From NCBI RefSeq assembly GCF_937936435.1, contig NZ_CALDDG010000039.1:1-26548 (forward strand): DNA of 26,548 nt. The letters run 5' to 3'. The position numbers were made by a program, and so were the translations under genes. Below are positions 6,989-12,759 of the stretch, piece by piece. The stretch is from an uncultured Sulfuricurvum sp. GTDB taxonomy: Bacteria; Campylobacterota; Campylobacteria; Campylobacterales; Sulfurimonadaceae. Under the pieces are notes generated by a model, which saw only the letters and a program-made list of their open reading frames with translations, was not told the origin of the DNA and made no database searches. Numbering within the stretch: position 1 is the stretch's first letter; every line of letters begins with the position of its first letter.

Positions 6989-7618
6989 ATGAAAAAATAT
7001 TTAATCGCTCTTCTCTCCCTGCTTACAATTCTAACAGCTTCAGAACCGCAGTCGTTTTGGGAAACGTATACGGCGGCACTTCGCGGTGACAAAGTGGCTC
7101 AATTTCAGACCGGTGTGATTTACGAACGCGGCATCGGTGTCGAAGAAAACCAGACTATGGCGGCACAGTGGTATGAAAAAGCGGCCAAACAAGGCTATAT
7201 AGATGCCCAGTATAATATAGCGATCATGTATACGACAGGCAGGGGTGTAAGCGAAGACAAAGGGCTGGCGATGATGTGGCTATCGCTCGCGGCAAAGCAA
7301 GGAGATAAAGAAGCCCGAAAACTTTTGCTTGAAATTATAGACGGAAAGCATGATGAGCGTCCTAAAAAAACAGCTATAGCATTTACGGAAGGTTTGACAC
7401 CTATTTCTCCGGTCCGGTTAAGTACGAAAGAGGGAGCAACGGTTTGCATTGAGGGCGGAGAGTGTTCCGTGTATCCGATCAACACGACGTTGACTTCCAG
7501 AAGTAAACGGGGAAAATATTATAAAATAAGCGGAATCGGAACAGCGACGGGATGGCAGCCGTTTGCAAAAGAGGGTTGGATCGACGAAGCATCGGTAAGG
7601 GTTGTTTCTCCTAAGTAA
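6989..7618 (+). CDS. Secreted Sel1-repeat protein with C-terminal SH3-like domain
   Basis: The 209-residue product starts with a signal peptide (MKKYLIALLSLLTILTAS, likely cut near residue 18), so it should act in the periplasm. Residues about 34-105 form two Sel1-like repeats, recognisable by GVIYERGIGVEENQTMAAQWYEKAAKQG and its second copy with YTTGRGVSEDKGLAMMW. Residues about 140-207 form an SH3-like module with a cysteine pair (C153, C159) and the block YYKISGIG...GWQPFAKEGWI. Sel1 repeats usually mediate protein contacts, and bacterial SH3 domains often bind peptidoglycan or partner proteins; the substrate here is unknown. The next gene has a clearly related C-terminal module. A good ribosome-binding site (AAGGG) precedes the ATG. 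Confidence 0.85.
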   Translation: MKKYLIALLSLLTILTASEPQSFWETYTAALRGDKVAQFQTGVIYERGIGVEENQTMAAQWYEKAAKQGYIDAQYNIAIMYTTGRGVSEDKGLAMMWLSLAAKQGDKEARKLLLEIIDGKHDERPKKTAIAFTEGLTPISPVRLSTKEGATVCIEGGECSVYPINTTLTSRSKRGKYYKISGIGTATGWQPFAKEGWIDEASVRVVSPK

Positions 7619-7638
7619 AAAAGATACGGATACAAAGT

Positions 7639-8175
7639 ATGAATAAAATGTGGTTGGTCGGCATCATGGGCGCGGGGTTGGCTTATTCGCAGGGAAATGT
7701 TATTGCGCAAAAAAAGCTTTGCTTGACGCATACGGCACTTGTTTGCAACAAACCGTCGCGATTAAGCGAATGTCGAAGTTACATGGAAGGCCTTTTTATC
7801 AAAAGTCAAGAAGTCAACGGTACCTATTATAAAATAAGTGAAATGGCGGATCGAAACGGTATATGGCATGCGTATGATGAAGAAGGATGGATTGATAAAA
7901 ACGACGTTGCCGATGTGGAAGAAGATAATAACGTGACGGTCGTTCCGGAACGGATCAAAGCAACGACATTATTGGTGAAGAAAGCCGGGGCATTAGTATG
8001 CGAGAAGCCGAAAGAGGATACACATTGCGAACCTTACAAGGATGGAACGATTTTAACCAGTAACGCAAAATATAAGAACTACTACAAAGTAAGCGGAATC
8101 GGAACCCAAAGAGGATGGCAGCCGTTTGTAAAAGAGGGGTGGATTAAAGAAGAGAGCGTCGAAATTCGACGCTGA
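7639..8175 (+). CDS. Secreted protein with two SH3-like modules
   Basis: The 178-residue product has a hydrophobic N-terminus (MWLVGIMGAGLAYSQG), probably a short signal peptide, although an in-frame ATG three codons later is also possible. It carries two copies of a module of about 60 residues. The first covers residues about 31-92, with C36/C45 and YYKISEMA...EEGWID. The second covers about 113-176, with C121/C130 and YYKVSGIG...GWQPFVKEGWIK. The second copy closely matches the C-terminus of the preceding gene, 20 bases upstream, so one arose from the other by duplication. The paired cysteines suggest disulfides in the periplasm. The function is not known; cell-wall or partner binding is an inference. 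The last five codons form a terminator-like hairpin. Confidence 0.8.
   Translation: MNKMWLVGIMGAGLAYSQGNVIAQKKLCLTHTALVCNKPSRLSECRSYMEGLFIKSQEVNGTYYKISEMADRNGIWHAYDEEGWIDKNDVADVEEDNNVTVVPERIKATTLLVKKAGALVCEKPKEDTHCEPYKDGTILTSNAKYKNYYKVSGIGTQRGWQPFVKEGWIKEESVEIRR
8146..8173 (-). terminator. Candidate terminator for ppnP, within the end of the SH3 gene
   Basis: A perfect inverted repeat lies at 8155-8173: GCGTCG, a 5-base loop and CGACGC, plus one flanking A-T pair. Read on the minus strand it is followed by the pyrimidine tract TCTCTTCTTT, which fits a rho-independent terminator after ppnP. It also encodes the last codons of the plus-strand SH3 gene, so it may act in both directions; a T-rich stretch (ATTTTATTCTTT) lies further downstream on the plus side. 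Confidence 0.5.
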
Positions 8176-8183
8176 AAGAAATT

Positions 8184-8501
8184 TTATTCTTTGATGTAGC
8201 TGCAGCAGTAGTCGCTGATGGTTTTGACTTTTAGATTAAACGAACTGTTGGCCGGAACTTCGAAGCTTTCAGGGCCGACAATCGTGATCCATGCCTCTGA
8301 AGCCGGAAGCTGGATATCCATTTCGCCGCTCATGATCTCCATAATCTCTTTATCGCCCGTACCGAACGTGTATTCTCCCGGAGCCATGATCCCAAGAGTT
8401 TTGATGCTTCCGTCGGCAAAATGAACCGTACGGCTGGTAACTTTTCCGTCAAAATAGACATTGGCTTTTTTGTCGATGGTAACATTGGTGAATTGTGACA
8501 T
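8184..8501 (-). CDS. ppnP: Pyrimidine/purine nucleoside phosphorylase (YaiE/PpnP family)
   Basis: The 105-residue cupin-fold protein belongs to the PpnP (formerly DUF1255) family. These enzymes cleave nucleosides with phosphate to a free base and ribose-1-phosphate in the cytoplasm. The typical features are FTNVTIDKKANVYFDGKVTSR near the start, the core IMAPGEYTFGTGDKEIMEIM, GEMDIQLP, and a C-terminus with FEVPANSSFNLKV and DYCCSYI. The frame is open 36 codons further upstream, but the ATG at 8501 with AAGGAT in front gives the family start MSQF and the normal length. Its own promoter appears to lie at 8532-8537, over the stop codon of the upstream small gene. Confidence 0.92.
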   Translation of the reverse strand: MSQFTNVTIDKKANVYFDGKVTSRTVHFADGSIKTLGIMAPGEYTFGTGDKEIMEIMSGEMDIQLPASEAWITIVGPESFEVPANSSFNLKVKTISDYCCSYIKE

Positions 8502-8531
8502 GATTACGTATCCTTTAGAAATAGTGGCGCA

Positions 8532-8537
8532 ATTATA
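8532..8537 (-). promoter_or_regulatory. Probable -10 element of the ppnP promoter
   Basis: The minus strand reads CGCTATAATTGCG, a perfect TATAAT 30 bases before the ppnP start, leaving a short leader that contains the AAGGAT ribosome-binding site. No clear -35 box is visible, as is common in Campylobacterota. The element overlaps the stop codon of the gene upstream (8533-8535). Confidence 0.6.
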
Positions 8538-8751
8538 GCGGATTGATCTCTTTCTTGATCTTTTTAGGGAGATGGGCAAAGGGAAAATCGGAGATGATTT
8601 TGGTCTCACCCCCCTCTTTGATCTCTACTTCCAAATCCATTGATTCTCGTTTCATCGAAATAAGGGTGATGGTTCGCCCCCCCTCTTCATAGCTGATTTT
8701 ACGAGGAGCAAGTTGGATGATAGCATTACGTTTATGCGGTCTATATCCCAT
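8533..8751 (-). CDS. Small basic protein of unknown function
   Basis: The 72-residue product is not one I recognise. It is basic at both ends (GYRPHKRNAIIQLAPRK and LPKKIKKEINPL), has a beta-like middle (GRTITLISMKRESMDLEVEIKEG), and has no signal peptide or membrane segment, so it is probably cytosolic. The 3' end of the cvfB-like gene overlaps its start by 11 bases, and it is read in the same direction, so the two are probably co-expressed. Two in-frame ATGs exist at 8760 and 8751. AGGAG sits only one base before the first but 10 bases before the second, which makes 8751 the better start. Codon use resembles that of the neighbours, which supports a real gene. Confidence 0.65.
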   Translation of the reverse strand: MGYRPHKRNAIIQLAPRKISYEEGGRTITLISMKRESMDLEVEIKEGGETKIISDFPFAHLPKKIKKEINPL

Positions 8752-9580
8752 AGATTCCATTCTCCTGTACCGTTATTTTTTTAGCATCGACAAGTTGGGT
8801 CAAGGCCGCTTTGAAATTTTTCTTGCTGAGGCCGAACGTTTTTTGAATTAACTCGGGATCACTTTTGTAGTTATACGGGAGCATTCCTCCATTTGCTTGG
8901 ATCATAGAGAGAATTTTATCCGCGGCACCGGAAGCTTTCGCTTTTCCGACCATCTGCAAAGAGAGATCGAGTTTGCCGTCGGGACGTAAAAGTTTGACAA
9001 ATCCGTTTTTGATCTGTCCGACACGGACATCTTCAAAAATCTCATTGGCGTATATCATCCCCTCGTATTTATGATCGACAATTACTTTGTATCCCATAGG
9101 GGTTTTGGCAATAATCATAAATTCTACGGGCGTGTTAGGATAAAAATTCTTCGGAGGAGTCTCTAATGCACCGCTTATTTTTTCCGTTCCGACGAGGCGG
9201 TTTGTCTGCTCATCGAGGACGACACGGACGAGGCGCTTTTCCCCGACGGCGAAGGGGCGTTTTTGAAGGGCTTTGGGGACAAAAAGATCTTTCGGCAATC
9301 CCCAGTCCACGAATGCACCGATACTGTTCGTATCGACGACTTCCACAAAGGCGATTTCACCGAGCATAGCTTTGGGGGTAGCAGTTGTCGCGACAGGTCG
9401 GTCTTCACTGTCGGTATAGACAAATACATCGATCGTATCGCCGACATGCATTGCATCGGTGACGTATTGGTTCGGTAGTAAGATATCGCTCTCATCCAGT
9501 GCGCGTAAGAAAAGCCCCGGCACCGTAGAGCGGTCGATAACGAGGATATTGATCTCCCCGATGCGTAGTGTTTCATTCAT
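8741..9580 (-). CDS. cvfB: CvfB-like S1-domain RNA-binding protein
   Basis: The 279-residue product resembles the CvfB/YitL family, which has three S1-type RNA-binding folds followed by a C-terminal winged helix. Evidence includes the opening RIGEINILVIDRSTVPGLFL, the second S1-like unit AFVEVVDTNSIGAFVDWGLP with DLFVP, a third with GYKVIVDHKYEGMIYANEIF, and a winged-helix end PYNYKSDPELIQKTFGLSKK followed by FKAALTQL. In staphylococci CvfB influences virulence-factor expression; its role here is unknown but is likely RNA-related. There is no ribosome-binding site before the ATG, and a perfect TATAAT sits only 6 bases upstream, so the mRNA may be leaderless. The gene heads a minus-strand group with the small unknown gene. 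Confidence 0.82.
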   Translation of the reverse strand: MNETLRIGEINILVIDRSTVPGLFLRALDESDILLPNQYVTDAMHVGDTIDVFVYTDSEDRPVATTATPKAMLGEIAFVEVVDTNSIGAFVDWGLPKDLFVPKALQKRPFAVGEKRLVRVVLDEQTNRLVGTEKISGALETPPKNFYPNTPVEFMIIAKTPMGYKVIVDHKYEGMIYANEIFEDVRVGQIKNGFVKLLRPDGKLDLSLQMVGKAKASGAADKILSMIQANGGMLPYNYKSDPELIQKTFGLSKKNFKAALTQLVDAKKITVQENGIYGI

Positions 9581-9586
9581 GATGCA

Positions 9587-9592
9587 ATTATA
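9587..9592 (-). promoter_or_regulatory. Probable -10 element of the cvfB-like gene
   Basis: The minus strand reads AGCTATAATTGCATC and then ATG. TATAAT ends 6 bases before the start codon, which would place transcription initiation at or next to the ATG. The 11-base core GCTATAATTGC is identical to that at the ppnP promoter. No -35 box is clear. Confidence 0.5.
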
Positions 9593-9643
9593 GCTGAGAA
9601 TGGCTGTGTGGAGATAGAGTCTGGAGTATTAGTTCATAATTAA

Positions 9644-9754
9644 ATGGAATGTTTTTTGCTTGAAAACGTTAATAAATATTTACTGGAAATCAAATTCGCC
9701 CTCGATATTTTCAAAAACTATAAAATCTACGATTCGATTAATGTAAAGGGGTAA
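9644..9754 (+). pseudogene. Short ORF resembling the C-terminus of the next gene (possible relic)
   Basis: A 36-codon frame from the ATG at 9644 to the TAA at 9752-9754 ends with ALDIFKNYKIYDS plus six more residues. The downstream 413-residue protein ends with ALEVFSQYKIYDN. Eight of these 13 positions are identical, and most of the rest are conservative changes. This suggests that the region is the tail of a lost paralogue left by duplication or deletion. The ATG has no convincing ribosome-binding site. The frame ends 2 bases before the next start codon, whose ribosome-binding site (AAAGGGG) overlaps its last codons. It could alternatively be a small translated upstream ORF. Confidence 0.5.
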
Positions 9755-9756
9755 TT

Positions 9757-10998
9757 ATGATCGTGACTTCCTCAGCAAATTCAGCACAAGTTTACGCAGG
9801 CAACAAAACCGCAGCGACTAAAGCTACGTCGACGTATGAAAGTACAGTAGCTACTGAGCAAGACTCATCAAGCAATGAGTCTGTAAAAACGCAAAATAAT
9901 GAAGAACCAGTAAAAGCAACTACAGAGGTTCAAAATGAAACCAATGAGCAATTAACAACACAGCAAGAATTGGAAATAAAGCAACAAGCGGCACAGACTG
10001 TGAGCGAAATGGAAGAGACCCCACTTGCTACGGCTATACAAGAAAGTTCGCAAACGCAAAATGCCGAAGAAACACAAGTACCGGATAAAATGGCACAAAT
10101 GGAAGAGAAATACAAAGATATCTACACCCCTATGCCTGAAAAATTTTCTCAAGAGATAGAGGATTTACAAACAAAACTGATAAGAGAGAGATATCCGGAT
10201 TATCTTACACTAGAAGAGGTTCTTAAAAAATATGCTGTACCAATTGAAAGCCCAACTCCAGAGGCTGAGGCGAAAGCAAAAGCTCTGCAAGACGAAAAGA
10301 TAGCAGAATCTCTGAAAACGGAAGGTCCGAATTATTACAACGGCGGTTTACCACGAGATGAAGAGAGGGAGGCATTTATACGTTCGGTAATGGCAGCACA
10401 TCCGAATAACACAATGGATAAATACTTTGACCTCTCAAACTCTCCGCAAAGAGCGAGGGCTTACAATGCTGCAGTGTATGAGGGTTTGGAAGCCGGTGAG
10501 AGCTTGGATGTTACACGCGCAAAGGCTTCGCAAGTACGAGATACTTACATTGACAACACTGAATTGGGTCAAAAGATGTTTGACCGCTCAAGAGCCTTTT
10601 TCCATAAGTATTATGATGAGGTGGATAGAAGAACCGAAGAAGCTAAAAAAATCATGGAAAGAGATGGAATTCTTCAACTTCAAAAAGAAGATAACTCCAT
10701 CAAATATGACGGAACAGTTCTTGATCTAAGAGAGTATGGATTCGATAGAAAGATATCAACATTTACGTTGTCTAAAAGTAACACAGCCATGGTTGCTTCC
10801 CTGCAAGAACAAACCAAATTTTTTGACTTTATACTCAAAAATCAAGATCTCGTAAAGGGTAAATACAATGAACTTGATGAAAAGTATAAACAACAAAATA
10901 GTTTTAACGATACGGTTATAACACCGGTTAAAGAGGCTCTTCCGATTGCCCAAAGAGCCTTGGAAGTTTTTAGCCAATATAAAATTTATGACAACTAA
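9757..10998 (+). CDS. Cysteine-free Ser/Thr/Gln-rich protein of unknown function
   Basis: I do not recognise this 413-residue protein. Residues 1 to about 110 are low in complexity, rich in Ser, Thr, Gln, Glu and Ala, and probably disordered (for example ATKATSTYESTVATEQDSSS). The rest is charged and largely helical, with a coiled-coil-like C-terminus (NQDLVKGKYNELDEKYKQQN). It contains no cysteine, no signal peptide and no membrane segment. A Ser/Thr-rich disordered start and lack of cysteine are common in proteins exported by the flagellar type III apparatus, but this is only an inference. It is somewhat richer in A and T than the flanking genes, which suggests an accessory origin. It converges with the EF-hand gene, with stops 4 bases apart. 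A strong AAAGGGG site precedes the start. Confidence 0.8.
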   Translation: MIVTSSANSAQVYAGNKTAATKATSTYESTVATEQDSSSNESVKTQNNEEPVKATTEVQNETNEQLTTQQELEIKQQAAQTVSEMEETPLATAIQESSQTQNAEETQVPDKMAQMEEKYKDIYTPMPEKFSQEIEDLQTKLIRERYPDYLTLEEVLKKYAVPIESPTPEAEAKAKALQDEKIAESLKTEGPNYYNGGLPRDEEREAFIRSVMAAHPNNTMDKYFDLSNSPQRARAYNAAVYEGLEAGESLDVTRAKASQVRDTYIDNTELGQKMFDRSRAFFHKYYDEVDRRTEEAKKIMERDGILQLQKEDNSIKYDGTVLDLREYGFDRKISTFTLSKSNTAMVASLQEQTKFFDFILKNQDLVKGKYNELDEKYKQQNSFNDTVITPVKEALPIAQRALEVFSQYKIYDN

Positions 10999-11002
10999 TT
11001 AA

Positions 11003-12076
11003 TCAGCCGTACATATCAATTTTTGCATTATTCGCGTCAAACGTATTAAGAGTGCTCATGCCGCTTAAAAAATCTGGGTTCTGGGACATCTGTTCTTTGA
11101 GGTAAAGACCCTGTTGGCGAAATACTTCTTGTTGCGTTTTTTCATCATCCTTGGAGAGGATACTATATAAGCCGATGTTGTAGTTTTGGAGGCGGGATTC
11201 GTCGTTTAGTTCAGGATGATCCTCTAACAAGTCCTCGTGAAATTCTTGGGTATCATCGATGATCTGTTGGCGATAATTGGAACCGAATTCGTCGCTTAAC
11301 CCTTCAACTAGCGTAACTGTACCGTCGAGATTTGCATCCATTTGGAGGGTGTGGTCGAGTTCCTTTTCGACGGTGTTTTCGAATTCGGTGTATTGTGATG
11401 TCGTAATATTTCGGTGATAAGTGGTGTCTGTTTCAAAGAGGTGATGGGCATCGGGAGTGCGATCCAAACTCTGATAGTTAGCTCCCATCGCCGCATTGAC
11501 CTGAACCACTTTTTTCCCAAGATAATCATAGTCACGTTGCCGTTCAAAGCCGATGGTAAGTGATTGCGCTTCGTCTCCCTCAATCCGACCGTTCCTATCT
11601 GTATCGGCTTTGTCGTAGTTTCGGTTTTGGCGGATGTCCTTCATCCATCCGGCGACAAAATTTTCCGCCGCCCCGTTTAGCCGCAACACACCGTCTTTAC
11701 GTTCAAAAAAGTTGTTACTGTCGCCGAACTTCTCTTTGAGACTATCGATTGTTTTTTTGGAAAGATCAAATGTCAGTACTTCACCCGTTCCCATCGGATC
11801 ACGAATAGCGACGAGTTGATTCAAATCGTCAGTAGAACCGTCCGAATGGGTGATGTAGGTGTGTTTGGAGGTATCGACGGCAAATTTTTCATGTTGAAGT
11901 TCGTCGAGGGTGAGTTTTTTAAAATTGGCAGAGGATGAGCGGTAGACGTCCCCCTCGACCGAGATTTTCGTAGGCTCTTTTTTGAGTTGTTGCAACTCAT
12001 CATTTGTATAGACTTTTGGTGTCATCGATTGGTGGGATTCAATGCGAAATGTAGAAGGAGAAATAGAAATACCCAT
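11003..12076 (-). CDS. EF-hand calcium-binding-type protein, cysteine-free, function unknown
   Basis: The 357-residue product has two canonical 12-residue EF-hand loops. Loop 1 covers residues 158-169 (DTDRNGRIEGDE), with D158, D160, N162 and E169; loop 2 covers 247-258 (DANLDGTVTLVE), with D247, N249, D251 and E258. Both keep the glycine at position 6 and the hydrophobic residue at position 8, so calcium binding is likely. The remainder is acidic and helical and matches nothing I know. There is no signal peptide, membrane segment or cysteine. The frame extends to a TTG at 12088, but the ATG at 12076 has TGAGG six bases upstream and is the better start. Its N-terminus (MGISISPSTF) is Ser-rich, like that of its convergent neighbour. 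Confidence 0.82.
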   Translation of the reverse strand: MGISISPSTFRIESHQSMTPKVYTNDELQQLKKEPTKISVEGDVYRSSSANFKKLTLDELQHEKFAVDTSKHTYITHSDGSTDDLNQLVAIRDPMGTGEVLTFDLSKKTIDSLKEKFGDSNNFFERKDGVLRLNGAAENFVAGWMKDIRQNRNYDKADTDRNGRIEGDEAQSLTIGFERQRDYDYLGKKVVQVNAAMGANYQSLDRTPDAHHLFETDTTYHRNITTSQYTEFENTVEKELDHTLQMDANLDGTVTLVEGLSDEFGSNYRQQIIDDTQEFHEDLLEDHPELNDESRLQNYNIGLYSILSKDDEKTQQEVFRQQGLYLKEQMSQNPDFLSGMSTLNTFDANNAKIDMYG

Positions 12077-12107
12077 ACCGAACCTCAAATGTTTATCGAT
12101 TAGTACA

Positions 12108-12113
12108 ATATCG
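12108..12113 (-). promoter_or_regulatory. Possible sigma-28-like -10 (CGATAT) before the EF-hand gene
   Basis: The minus strand reads TCCGATAT about 31 bases before the ATG at 12076. It matches six of eight bases of the FliA -10 consensus GCCGATAA and the CGATWT form reported for Campylobacter sigma-28. A matching -35 (TAAA) at the right spacing is not convincing. It is listed because it would fit a flagellum-linked role. Confidence 0.22.
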
Positions 12114-12170
12114 GACGATGCAAGTAAAACTAAAGGGAGTTCTACACAGAGAAAAATGTATCTTTATGTA

Positions 12171-12179
12171 TGCTATAAT
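12171..12179 (+). promoter_or_regulatory. Extended -10 promoter of ccdAB
   Basis: The sequence TGCTATAAT is a perfect extended -10 element (TG, one base, TATAAT). It lies 29 bases before the favoured GTG start of ccdA. No good -35 is seen at 17 bases, as expected for an extended -10 promoter. Initiation would fall inside the palindrome at 12179-12197. Confidence 0.6.
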
Positions 12180-12197
12180 GCGTATATATTATGCGCA
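12179..12197 (+). promoter_or_regulatory. Candidate CcdA operator (imperfect palindrome)
   Basis: This 19-base near-palindrome reads TGCGTATATATTATGCGCA; seven of nine base pairs are symmetrical around the central A. It starts on the last base of the -10 element and covers the expected transcription start. Ribbon-helix-helix antitoxins such as CcdA repress their own operon by binding palindromes at this position, so it is a natural operator candidate. This is inferred from position and symmetry only. Confidence 0.45.
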
Positions 12198-12208
12198 TGG
12201 AGTGTGCA

Positions 12209-12454
12209 GTGACAGCAATTTATAATCCAAATGCCCCAAAAAAATCGGCAAACCTGAGTATCAACAGTGATTTACTGCAGCAAGCAAAAGAGTTGAAAAT
12301 AAATCTTTCAAAATCATTGGAAGAGGCTTTAACAGAAAAAATTATCGAGCAAAAAGAAAGAATGTGGCTGAGGGAGAATAAAAGCGCGATTGACGACTAT
12401 AATCAACGCGTTCAGAAATTAGGTGTATTTAGTAATGGATTGAGACGGTTCTGA
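12209..12454 (+). CDS. ccdA: CcdA-family antitoxin
   Basis: The 81-residue product matches the CcdA antitoxin family. The N-terminal part (KKSANLSINSDLLQQAKELK) is a ribbon-helix-helix DNA-binding unit. The C-terminal part (MWLRENKSAIDDYNQRVQKL, then GVFSNGLRRF) is the flexible arm that wraps around the toxin, with the family pattern W-x3-EN-x2-AI-x2-YN. The frame is open to an ATG at 12191, but GGAG at 12199-12202 is six bases before the GTG at 12209. That start gives the common family opening (M/V)TAIYNPNAPKK, so I use it. Its stop overlaps the ccdB start by one base (TGATG). It is expected to neutralise CcdB and repress the operon. Confidence 0.88.
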   Translation: MTAIYNPNAPKKSANLSINSDLLQQAKELKINLSKSLEEALTEKIIEQKERMWLRENKSAIDDYNQRVQKLGVFSNGLRRF

Positions 12455-12759
12455 TGGCGCAGTTTGACGTTTATCGAAATCCTAATCCAGAAAGTAATAC
12501 CGCAATCCCTTATCTTTTAGATATTCAGACAGATTTACTAAGTGTACTTACTACATGTGTTGTCGTACCTTTGATGAGACAAGAGAATCCTATTAAACAC
12601 TTAAATCCGTTGTTTGAGATCAATGGAGAAAATATAATAATGTTAACGCAGGAAATAGCAGGTATTGAACGCGCTGCTCTGGGAGAAAAAATTAGCTCTT
12701 TAAAAGAGTATCGAAGTAAGATTATCCCAGCTCTTGATTTTCTAGTGAGTGGATTTTAA
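12454..12759 (+). CDS. ccdB: CcdB-family toxin
   Basis: The 101-residue product has the same length as the F-plasmid toxin and the same layout: FDVYRNP at the start, PYLLDIQTDLLSVLTTCVVVPL, a middle with PLFEINGENIIMLTQEIAGI, and LGEKISSLKEYRSKIIPALDFLV at the end. CcdB of F poisons DNA gyrase, and its last three residues, W99-G100-I101, are essential for killing. Here the tip is S99-G100-F101, with no tryptophan. The protein could therefore have a different or weaker effect on gyrase, as may be true of other chromosomal homologues. It is coupled to ccdA by a one-base overlap and in turn overlaps the dehydrogenase gene by one base. Confidence 0.87.
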   Translation: MAQFDVYRNPNPESNTAIPYLLDIQTDLLSVLTTCVVVPLMRQENPIKHLNPLFEINGENIIMLTQEIAGIERAALGEKISSLKEYRSKIIPALDFLVSGF

